A stretch of 64,000 bases of DNA, from the NCBI GenBank assembly GCA_963711495.1, contig CAVQEK010000004.1:1116001-1180000 (forward strand), in the 5' to 3' direction. A program made the translations under genes and the position numbers. The notes below the pieces were generated by a model. That model was not told where the DNA came from and ran no database searches. It saw only the letters and a list, made by a program, of their open reading frames with translations. Positions 24,286-32,206 of this stretch are shown piece after piece. The stretch comes from CAVQEK01 sp963711495 (GTDB lineage: Bacteria > Bacteroidota > Bacteroidia > Cytophagales > Cyclobacteriaceae). Positions within the stretch are counted from its first letter, which is position 1; each line of letters starts with the position of its first letter.

Positions 24286-27264
24286 TTATTCCAACAGCAA
24301 TTCAATATCTTCTCTGCTTAAGTCTTTGACAAAACTTTCTTCGGTAGTGATCAGGTCACTAGCCAACCGCACTTTGCGTTTTTGCAAAGACAGTATCTTT
24401 TCTTCTACCGAATTTTTGGTAATAAATTTATAGGTAAATACTTTGTTTTCCTGTCCTATGCGATGTGCCCGGTCGATGGCTTGTTGTTCAACGGCAGGAT
24501 TCCACCAGGGATCGAGCAAAAATACATATTCTGCCTTGGTCAGGTTTAAACCCAGTCCGCCGGCTTTTAATGATATGAGAAATAATTTGAGTTTCTCATC
24601 ATTCTGAAATCGCTCTACCTGGGCCTGACGGTCTTTCGTGGAACCATCGAGATAGGCAAATTCAATTTTGTGGTGGTGGAGATAATGGCTCAACAAATTC
24701 AAATGCTTCACAAATTGACTAAAAACCAGTATTTTGTGGTCCTCGCTCATGGCACTGACCAACATGTGTGTTACAGCTTCCATTTTGCCTGAATCACCTT
24801 TATACTCCGAATCCACCATTTTTGGATGATTGGCGATTTGCCGCAGTTTGGTTAGACCTTGTAATAAAAGCATCTGTGACTTATTCACGCCCTGTGACTC
24901 GATCTGGTCCAGGATTTTATTGCGAAAATAATTCTTGACCTCTTCATAACGTTCTTCCTGAGCCGTGGTCATTGAACAGTATTTTATACTTTCAACTTTT
25001 TCCGGAAGTTCTGTTGCCACCTGTGATTTGTGCCTCCGCAGTATAAATGGTTTGATAATGGAATAAAGTTTATGTGTTTTATCCAGATCATTTTTCTTTT
25101 CTATGGGGTTTAGGAATTCATTTTTGAAAAATGACTGATTGCCCAGTAATCCCGGATTGATAAAAGTCATTTGTGACCAGAGATCAAGCGTGCTGTTTTC
25201 CAATGGGGTACCGGTTAGGATAAGTTTATTCCGGCAATTGAGCTTTTTGACACATTTTGAAATATTACTGTTTGGATTTTTTATTGCCTGAGATTCATCT
25301 AAGATGATGTAATTGAAGTAAAAAGTCTTAAGCAAGTCGATATCCAGACGCGTGATGCCATAGGAAGTAAGTACCAGATCGTACCCTTCAAAGCGGCTTA
25401 CCTCTTTGATCCTGTTTGTTCCGGTGTAATTATAGATCTTCAGTTCAGGTGTGAATTTCCCGGACTCCATTTCCCAGTTGTAGATCAATGAAGTGGGTAC
25501 GATAAGCAAAGATGGGCTGTTGTTTTCCGCAAACTTTAGCGATTGAAGCATCGCTAAAGTTTGTACGGTCTTTCCCAGTCCCATATCATCGGCAAGACAA
25601 CCACCAAACTTGTATTTGTCGAGAAATTTAAGCCAGTTGTATCCGGCTTTCTGATACGGTCTTAATTCACCCTGGAATCCGGCAGGGATTGGCTCTTCCT
25701 CTATTTCCTCAAAATTTCTCAGTTTTTCCAGTTTTCGGCTAATGGTCACTTCGGCCAGGTTACCATTTTCGAGATCTTCGATCAAGGCTAAATGGTGCTT
25801 TCTGAGAATAAGATCGGTGTGGCCATCACGTTTATTTTCATCCATGAAAGCAAAAAGTTCGGCATATTCCCGAATCCATGAATCTGGGATTATGCCTATT
25901 TCTCCGTTTGGAAGTATGATTTCGTTCCCTTTTTTAAGAATAATTTTACGAAGTTCCTTGAAGGGTATCTCATATGTTCCAAATTTCACAATTGCATGGA
26001 TATCGAACCAATCTATGTTTTCTTTTATTTCTACCGATATGGAAGATTCACCGATGAAATACTTTTTATGTAGCAGGTTCTTCTGAATCACATTGATATT
26101 TTCATGCTGAAGTGTTCGCGCATTATTACTCAACCATTCGATGGCTACCGATTTCGACGTGGTATACCTTGAGTTTTTTAAATCCAAACCCAGATCTTTC
26201 AACATGTTAATGACACGGATTTCCTCTTCTTGATCTCGGACGATTCTCCGAAAAGTGTAACGATCGTTTACATTGTCAACGCGCACGCTGATTGACATGC
26301 TGTTGTCGGTTCTGTAATTGTTTTCTCCATAATTAAAGGAAATGTCAAATAATATTTTTGCGTCATCTTCGGATTTTTTGATACCATTGCCATTGGTTTG
26401 GAGAATACCGCCATTACCATTCGAATTGCCGGAGGAAAATAAATTCAAGGTATTATTATTTGCAGCCAGTTCTGAAAATGTCAACACTGGCTCCGGGAGA
26501 TATTTTTCTGTGGTGATTTCAAAACCTTTGGCATACACATCGAAAGAAGCTATTAAGGGGGCGATGAACTTTCGATAATAGGTGTCTTCTACCTTTTTAG
26601 GGACAACAATAAATCTTTTTTTTATGAACGGCAGCAGTTTATTGCCATCAACATATTTTTTAAAACCATAGAGTTTATGTTCGCAAACTATCCAGGCAGG
26701 TTCACGGCATACGATATATGTGCTCTTCGACTGGAAATCTATTTTTTGGCCATCATATTTTATGGTTGGGAAATAGTGCGTGTCGTTTTCATTTCTTCTA
26801 AAATGAAATAAAATGGTGGCTCTATCCGGTAAGACATCGACTTTTTTCCAGGTAGGCTCCCCGTCATTCCCCATTTCGAAAAGCAATTTTCCACCGATCA
26901 GATCAAGAATTTTAGCCCTTCTTCGTTCGAGATAATGATGGATTTCCTTTTGTAAAAGTTCATCCGGGCGATCACTTTTGTAAACTTTAAAGAAAAAATC
27001 TCTTGGTTTTAGCTTCGTTTTTGAGAATTTTCGCAGCACTGCATCCTGCTGCATGGAATCCATCAATTCAATTAATTTAAAGTCATTTTCATCCAGGCCG
27101 TGTGCAAATTCACTGGCATTGAGATGAGAAATATTTTGATGTTGTAAAGTTAATTTACCCTTTTCATCGAGTTGTATCACGAAAGATTCGAACAAATATC
27201 CTAAATATTCGTGCTCAAAAAGTGAATAGATTATCTGAAAGGGTTGCGACGTGGATACATTCAT
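24286..27264 (-). CDS. SNF2-family DEAD/DEAH-box helicase (RapA/HepA-like)
   Basis: A 992-residue SF2 ATPase. A non-catalytic N-terminal half (about 1-525) precedes a SNF2 core: LADDMGLGKTVQTLAML (motif I, about 556-572), LTSYGITRLD, LDESQAIKN (motif II, near 657), LTGTPLENSTLDLWSQ (motif III), and in the C-terminal lobe FSQFVKHL, LDGSTKDRQAQVERFQ, SLKAGGLGLNLTKA and QAIDRAHRIGQ (motif VI, near 930). Such proteins are ATP-driven DNA translocases; bacterial members recycle RNA polymerase or remodel DNA-protein complexes. It is a stand-alone gene convergent with the THUMP methyltransferase, with no restriction or defence partner beside it. Confidence 0.88.
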   Translation of the reverse strand: MNVSTSQPFQIIYSLFEHEYLGYLFESFVIQLDEKGKLTLQHQNISHLNASEFAHGLDENDFKLIELMDSMQQDAVLRKFSKTKLKPRDFFFKVYKSDRPDELLQKEIHHYLERRRAKILDLIGGKLLFEMGNDGEPTWKKVDVLPDRATILFHFRRNENDTHYFPTIKYDGQKIDFQSKSTYIVCREPAWIVCEHKLYGFKKYVDGNKLLPFIKKRFIVVPKKVEDTYYRKFIAPLIASFDVYAKGFEITTEKYLPEPVLTFSELAANNNTLNLFSSGNSNGNGGILQTNGNGIKKSEDDAKILFDISFNYGENNYRTDNSMSISVRVDNVNDRYTFRRIVRDQEEEIRVINMLKDLGLDLKNSRYTTSKSVAIEWLSNNARTLQHENINVIQKNLLHKKYFIGESSISVEIKENIDWFDIHAIVKFGTYEIPFKELRKIILKKGNEIILPNGEIGIIPDSWIREYAELFAFMDENKRDGHTDLILRKHHLALIEDLENGNLAEVTISRKLEKLRNFEEIEEEPIPAGFQGELRPYQKAGYNWLKFLDKYKFGGCLADDMGLGKTVQTLAMLQSLKFAENNSPSLLIVPTSLIYNWEMESGKFTPELKIYNYTGTNRIKEVSRFEGYDLVLTSYGITRLDIDLLKTFYFNYIILDESQAIKNPNSNISKCVKKLNCRNKLILTGTPLENSTLDLWSQMTFINPGLLGNQSFFKNEFLNPIEKKNDLDKTHKLYSIIKPFILRRHKSQVATELPEKVESIKYCSMTTAQEERYEEVKNYFRNKILDQIESQGVNKSQMLLLQGLTKLRQIANHPKMVDSEYKGDSGKMEAVTHMLVSAMSEDHKILVFSQFVKHLNLLSHYLHHHKIEFAYLDGSTKDRQAQVERFQNDEKLKLFLISLKAGGLGLNLTKAEYVFLLDPWWNPAVEQQAIDRAHRIGQENKVFTYKFITKNSVEEKILSLQKRKVRLASDLITTEESFVKDLSREDIELLLE

Positions 27265-27524
27265 TGTCGAAAAAAATCAACTCGCAAATTAATACTTTTT
27301 TTGCTGATATTCAGGGGATTTTTCAAAAATATTAACTTCAAAACCATATTATCATCTTTTCAGGGACATTATCCAAAAATTGTACAATAACGAACACTTT
27401 TGTTGATGTTTATGGACATCCTGTGATTGTTTTCAGGAATGAAATCATTATTATTCAGGTATTTTCAACATTTTGGTTCACGGTACGCAAATTGTATAAA
27501 ATAGAGAGAGGAGGAAAAATTCAG

Positions 27525-28112
27525 ATGTTGGGAAATTATCTGGTAGATATTTATCGCTTTATAAGGATGCATCGATTGTTTAGCCTTATGAAAGTGCTTT
27601 CATTAATCACAGGCATCATCACATTCTTTTTATTTTGGCTATACCGTGTTGAATACAAAGATGATATTCGGTATGTTAGTGATTTACTCCACAAAGGAGC
27701 GCTTGTAGATTTTTTTATAGCATTAATCATCTTTCTGACGATGAGTGTAGCTTATTTTTTTATTCAGCGATCACAGATGAAACTGCGATGTAAGGACATA
27801 TTGATACGGAAGATCAATGGAGAAAAACCTCCCGGTATCCTGTTGTTGCTTGCAATTGAAACAACAGTAATGATCCTGGCCGCTATGGTTTTGGGATTGG
27901 TGATACTCGATCAGATCATTCCCTATTTGAATGAATGGACCAGTATGCAGGTGAGTATCCGGGGGGCGATAAACCGGCATTTGATCATCCATTATATCAT
28001 CTTTATTGCCGCATTGGTAGTTTCTTGCGGAATTATTCCGTCTATTCATTTCTCGCGCATCAAAGCTGTAGACATTTTACGCAGAAATGATATTATTAAT
28101 ACAAATAATTGA
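27525..28112 (+). CDS. Miniature FtsX/MacB-permease-like membrane protein
   Basis: A 195-residue protein beginning at ATG 27525, which has an unusually good Shine-Dalgarno (GAGGAGG) about 10 bases upstream; the frame is open 34 codons further up but that part looks non-coding. It has four hydrophobic segments (near 24-43, 66-83, 105-127 and 160-181). The start resembles ABC permease N-termini of this phylum (FIRMHRLFSLMKVLSLITG), and the end, IHFSRIKAVDILRRN, resembles the last lines of FtsX-like permeases. A full permease is near 800 residues; the periplasmic domain is absent. It may be a degenerate or a reduced permease. No ATPase gene is adjacent. Confidence 0.55.
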   Translation: MLGNYLVDIYRFIRMHRLFSLMKVLSLITGIITFFLFWLYRVEYKDDIRYVSDLLHKGALVDFFIALIIFLTMSVAYFFIQRSQMKLRCKDILIRKINGEKPPGILLLLAIETTVMILAAMVLGLVILDQIIPYLNEWTSMQVSIRGAINRHLIIHYIIFIAALVVSCGIIPSIHFSRIKAVDILRRNDIINTNN

Positions 28113-28156
28113 TAACTTAATGAACCGGGTTATTAACCTTGTTTTGATGTCAGTCA

Positions 28157-29410
28157 ATGATTATTGCCAGATTATGTGCATTTACCAGAAATCTTTATTT
28201 GATCCAGCTGGTTTTCCTTTTGTTGCCTTTCAAAGTGTGTGCCCAGAATTTTGGAATTCACTTTACGGGCAATCAGAAAAGTGTATCCATACCCTTTGAA
28301 ACCTATAATAATCTCATTGTTTTTTCGATCGTCCTGAATGGTACGCTCCCCTTAAAATTTATTCTGGACACAGGGGTACGTTCAACGATTTTATTAGACC
28401 GGAGTATTACTGATCTGTTCGGCGTTCATTACACGCGCAATATCACTTTGACAGGCATTGGAAATAACCGGACAGTAGAAGCTTATGTTGCCAATAATTT
28501 GTCGGTGACATTGCCAGGAATGACCAGCGGATCCATATCCATGCTGGTATTGAAAAAGGACTATCTCAATTTACGCAATCATCTGGGCACGGATGTACAT
28601 GGCATCATAGGTTATGATCTATTTAGTCACTTTGTAGTAAAAATAGATTATCAGCATAAAATGCTGGTTTTTTATCGACCCGAAAAATTTAGGCCCAGGA
28701 AAAGTTACGAGTCATTTGATCTTAGCATTGAGGATGCCAAACCTTTTTTTGAGGTACCGTTGCAAATCACAGATTCGACATCTTTAAATGCCAAATTGAT
28801 GATCGATACCGGGGCAAGCCATGCGCTAATTTTGCATGCCGCTTCCGACGATCAAATTTCAGTCCCCCTGAAAAATATTGCCACCAAACTCGGTCGCGGA
28901 CTTACGGGTGATGTGGAAGGTCATTTGGGAAGGATAAATGGTTGCAAGTTGGGCAAGTATCGTTTACACGATATAATCACCTCTTTTCCCAATGATTCAA
29001 CGTTTTACGATTCACTGTTTGTTGTTAAGCGAAATGGGTCTGTTGGGGGTGAAATCCTTTCTAAATTCACCGTGATTATCGATTTTATCCACAAAAAGAT
29101 GTACTTGAAAAAAAATGCAAAATTCAGAACGCCATTCGACTATAATATGAGCGGACTGGAAGTGACTGCGAAGGGTGAAGATCTGAATAAATATTATGTT
29201 GATATGGTAAGAAAAGGATCTGTTGCAGATTCAGCTGGTATCATGGAAGGCGACGAAGTCGTAAGATTGCAAGGGATTCCTTCTGAGAAGTTGACAATGG
29301 ACAAGATCTATGAAATACTGAATTCGTATAACAAAAGAAAAATACGCATCTGGGTACAGCGTGCAGATATGACGCGCCGGGTCGAATTTGTCTTGCAAAG
29401 TGAAATCTGA
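28157..29410 (+). CDS. Secreted retropepsin-like aspartyl protease with PDZ domain
   Basis: A 417-residue protein with signal peptide (cleavage near KVCAQN, about residue 29). It has two pepsin/retropepsin-like lobes: FILDTGVRSTILLD near residues 70-83 and LMIDTGASHALIL near 214-226, each with the catalytic D-T-G. A PDZ domain follows at about 325-405 (KGSVADSAGIMEGDEVVRLQG near its binding groove). Two-lobed aspartyl proteases with C-terminal PDZ occur in many Bacteroidota and are presumed periplasmic; their substrates are not known. It begins 44 bases after the mini-permease gene and could share its transcript. Confidence 0.82.
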   Translation: MIIARLCAFTRNLYLIQLVFLLLPFKVCAQNFGIHFTGNQKSVSIPFETYNNLIVFSIVLNGTLPLKFILDTGVRSTILLDRSITDLFGVHYTRNITLTGIGNNRTVEAYVANNLSVTLPGMTSGSISMLVLKKDYLNLRNHLGTDVHGIIGYDLFSHFVVKIDYQHKMLVFYRPEKFRPRKSYESFDLSIEDAKPFFEVPLQITDSTSLNAKLMIDTGASHALILHAASDDQISVPLKNIATKLGRGLTGDVEGHLGRINGCKLGKYRLHDIITSFPNDSTFYDSLFVVKRNGSVGGEILSKFTVIIDFIHKKMYLKKNAKFRTPFDYNMSGLEVTAKGEDLNKYYVDMVRKGSVADSAGIMEGDEVVRLQGIPSEKLTMDKIYEILNSYNKRKIRIWVQRADMTRRVEFVLQSEI

Positions 29411-29530
29411 TATCGATAAGGCCGAATTTTTACAGAACAAATATTGTTCGGGCGGAAATTGTGTGTCTGGAACATTCTTTTCAAAACGTTGAATATGACA
29501 ATAATTGGGAAAGTCGGGATTTATATTTGA

Positions 29531-29558
29531 TTAGAATTGCATAGTTTTGCAATTCTAA
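29531..29558 (+). promoter_or_regulatory. Palindrome and -7 box directly before lepA
   Basis: Perfect 11-base inverted repeat: TTAGAATTGCA at 29531-29541 and TGCAATTCTAA at 29548-29558, separated by 6 bases. TAGTTTTG at 29542-29549 matches the TAnnTTTG -7 box and fills the loop. The right arm ends on the A of the ATG at 29558. It may be an operator over the promoter, or an RNA hairpin covering the start if transcription begins further upstream. Confidence 0.55.
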
Positions 29559-29566
29559 TGGAGCTT

Positions 29567-31354
29567 ATGAAAAATTTTAGGAATTTCTGCATCATCGCGC
29601 ATATTGATCATGGGAAAAGCACCCTGGCTGATCGTCTATTACAAGTGACTAAGACGGTCTCAGATCGGGACATGATGGAGCAATTGCTGGATAATATGGA
29701 TTTAGAAAGGGAACGCGGGATCACCATCAAGAGTCATGCAGTACAGATGAAGTATGAACACAATGGCGAAGAATTTATACTCAATCTTATCGATACACCC
29801 GGACACGTTGATTTCTCTTATGAAGTTTCAAGATCCATCGCTGCATGTGAGGGGGCCTTACTGGTGGTAGACGCCTCTCAAGGTATTGAGGCGCAGACGA
29901 TTTCTAATTTATATCTGGCCATGGAGCATGATCTTGAAATTATTCCTGTGGTAAACAAAATTGATTTGCCCGGAGCAATGCCGGAAGAAGTGAAAGATCA
30001 GATCGTGGAGTTGCTGGGTATTAAGGGTGATGACGTCATTTTTGCCAGCGCCAAGCAGGGTATTGGTGTTGAGGAGATTCTTGAGGCGATTGTTGAACGG
30101 ATACCACCGCCAAAAGGGGATCCGGAAGCGCCATTACAAGCCATGATATTTGATTCTGTATTTAATTCATATCGTGGTATAGAAGTGATTTTCAGGGTGT
30201 TCAACGGTGAGATCAGGACCGGGGAAAAGGTGAAATTTATGAATACCGGTAAGACCTATGAAGCGGATGAAATTGGTATATTGAAAATCGCTCATCTGCC
30301 ACTCGATAAGATTGGAGCAGGAAATGTGGGTTATCTGATCTCGGGCATCAAAGTGGCCAGAGAAGTAAAAGTTGGGGACACAATTACGCATGTAGAAAAT
30401 CCATGCAACAAAGCCATTAAAGGTTTCGAGGACGTTAAGCCTATGGTTTTTGCCGGTATTTATCCGGTCGATACTACGGAGTTTGAAGAACTCAGGGCTT
30501 CTATGGAAAAACTTCAGCTCAACGATGCTTCTCTGGTGTGGGAGCCGGAAACATCTGTGGCCTTAGGCTTTGGTTTTCGATGTGGATTTTTGGGTATGCT
30601 GCATATGGAGATTGTGCAGGAAAGGTTGGAGCGGGAATTCGACATGACCGTGATCACCACTGTTCCTTCCGTGAAATTCAGGGCCGTAAAAACCAATGGA
30701 TCATATATCGAGGTACATGCACCTTCTGAGATGCCGGAGCCAAATACGATTTCACACATTGAAGAACCTTTTATCAAAGCCCAGATCATTTCCAAAGCAG
30801 ATTACATAGGCCCTATTATCGCACTGGCAATGGAAAAACGCGGCGTCATCAAAAATCAGGTGTATCTCACATCGGATCGGGTGGAGTTGTCTTTCGAGTT
30901 GCCATTGGCAGAAATTGTCTTTGATTTCTTCGACAAGTTGAAAACCATATCTCGTGGATATGCATCGTTGGATTATGAAGTCATTGGCTACCGGCAATCG
31001 AACATGGTAAAACTTGATATTATGCTTAATGGTGAGAAGGTGGATGCCTTGTCTGCCATTGTGCATCGTGATAAAGCCTATGAATGGGGAAAGAGATTGT
31101 GTGAAAAACTTCGTGGACTTATCCCAAGACAAATGTTTGAAATAGCAATTCAGGCATCTATAGGAACCAAAGTTATAGCACGTGAATCAGTAAAAGCACT
31201 GAGAAAAAATGTGTTGGCAAAGTGTTACGGAGGTGACATTACAAGGAAAAGGAAACTACTCGAAAAACAAAAAAAAGGGAAAAAGCGTATGCGTCAGGTA
31301 GGAAATGTAGAGATACCGCAGGAAGCTTTTATGGCCGTTTTGAAACTGGATTAA
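29567..31354 (+). CDS. lepA: Elongation factor 4 (LepA)
   Basis: A 595-residue translational GTPase. GTPase motifs: IIAHIDHGKSTLADRLL (G1) at the N-terminus, RERGITIKSH (G2), DTPGHVDFSYEV (G3), VVNKIDLPGA (G4) and FASAKQGIG (G5). The LepA-specific C-terminal domain is intact, ending CYGGDITRKRKLLEKQKKGK and then RMRQVGNVEIPQEAFMAVLK. LepA acts on ribosomes, affecting back-translocation or biogenesis. I chose ATG 29567 (MKNFRNFCII) because it aligns with other LepA starts; ATG 29558 would add three residues. A striking palindrome containing a promoter-like box lies immediately upstream. Confidence 0.94.
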   Translation: MKNFRNFCIIAHIDHGKSTLADRLLQVTKTVSDRDMMEQLLDNMDLERERGITIKSHAVQMKYEHNGEEFILNLIDTPGHVDFSYEVSRSIAACEGALLVVDASQGIEAQTISNLYLAMEHDLEIIPVVNKIDLPGAMPEEVKDQIVELLGIKGDDVIFASAKQGIGVEEILEAIVERIPPPKGDPEAPLQAMIFDSVFNSYRGIEVIFRVFNGEIRTGEKVKFMNTGKTYEADEIGILKIAHLPLDKIGAGNVGYLISGIKVAREVKVGDTITHVENPCNKAIKGFEDVKPMVFAGIYPVDTTEFEELRASMEKLQLNDASLVWEPETSVALGFGFRCGFLGMLHMEIVQERLEREFDMTVITTVPSVKFRAVKTNGSYIEVHAPSEMPEPNTISHIEEPFIKAQIISKADYIGPIIALAMEKRGVIKNQVYLTSDRVELSFELPLAEIVFDFFDKLKTISRGYASLDYEVIGYRQSNMVKLDIMLNGEKVDALSAIVHRDKAYEWGKRLCEKLRGLIPRQMFEIAIQASIGTKVIARESVKALRKNVLAKCYGGDITRKRKLLEKQKKGKKRMRQVGNVEIPQEAFMAVLKLD

Positions 31355-31546
31355 AAGTATATGTCATTCCCTTAGATCAGCCCGACTACGCGAGACAATC
31401 CGGGATATTTATAACGAAATTATATTAAATATCCAACGAAGCCGTTCTTAGAGCAAAATTGTACTGAGTGATCATTAAGGACTTTCGTTCCATGTTGAAA
31501 GGTTTGAAAGAATTTCTGGTAATTTTAAAATGCAGTAACTTATCTT

Positions 31547-32203
31547 TTGGTGGAGTTACACAACAATTGGACGAATTTGACGAAAGCAATCAATAAAACA
31601 ACAGATTACGAACTCCCAGTGATGGAAACGTTCTATACCATTCAGGGAGAGGGCTATCATCAGGGAAAGGCGGCATATTTTATCCGTCTTGGCGGTTGTG
31701 ATGTGGGATGTGTTTGGTGTGATGTTAAGGAATCCTGGGATGCGGAAGCGTTTCCCAAATTGACTGTGGAAAATATTGTATCCAGGGCCAAGGAATATCG
31801 AACACGCATTGCAGTTATCACCGGAGGTGAACCAATGATGTATGACCTGTCGCCTTTGACAAATGTTTTGAAAAAGAATGGTTTTTATACGCATTTGGAA
31901 ACTTCAGGAGCTTATCCGATTTCAGGTAAATGGGACTGGGTTTGCTTCTCTCCCAAAAAGTTCAAAAAACCAATTTCAGATATATACGGTAAAGTAAATG
32001 AACTTAAAATTGTAATTTACCATAAATCTGATTTTGAATGGGCGGAGAAATATGCCGGGCATATGCCATGGGGCTGTAAACTTTATCTTCAGCCTGAGTG
32101 GTCAAAATCAAAGGAAGTATTACCGGGAATTATTTCGTATGTTAAGAAAAATCCCCATTGGGAAATTTCATTACAAATTCACAAATTCATGGACATACCT
32201 TAA
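31547..32203 (+). CDS. queE: 7-carboxy-7-deazaguanine synthase QueE
   Basis: A radical SAM enzyme of up to 218 residues. The family N-terminus LPVMETFYTIQGEGYHQGKA is followed by FIRLGGCDVGCVWCDVKESW, which carries the cluster motif CxxxCxxC (near residue 51-58), and VITGGEPMMYDLSPL near 89-103. It converts 6-carboxytetrahydropterin to 7-carboxy-7-deazaguanine in queuosine biosynthesis. The start is uncertain: TTG 31547, GTG 31550 or TTG 31577 would keep the conserved upstream residues, whereas ATG 31622 starts inside the conserved block. The porE-like gene begins 3 bases after its stop. No other que genes are in the window. Confidence 0.88.
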   Translation: MVELHNNWTNLTKAINKTTDYELPVMETFYTIQGEGYHQGKAAYFIRLGGCDVGCVWCDVKESWDAEAFPKLTVENIVSRAKEYRTRIAVITGGEPMMYDLSPLTNVLKKNGFYTHLETSGAYPISGKWDWVCFSPKKFKKPISDIYGKVNELKIVIYHKSDFEWAEKYAGHMPWGCKLYLQPEWSKSKEVLPGIISYVKKNPHWEISLQIHKFMDIP

Positions 32204-32206
32204 GCA

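Noticed and set aside
29435..29449. GAACAA-ATA-TTGTTC palindrome upstream of lepA
   Set aside because: Six-base arms are short and there is no promoter next to it; kept out in favour of the much stronger palindrome at 29531-29558.
31361..31412. Stretch resembling dispersed GTCATTCC...AATCCGGGAT repeats
   Set aside because: Only one imperfect copy in the window and no inverted partner; cannot be called a repeat family.
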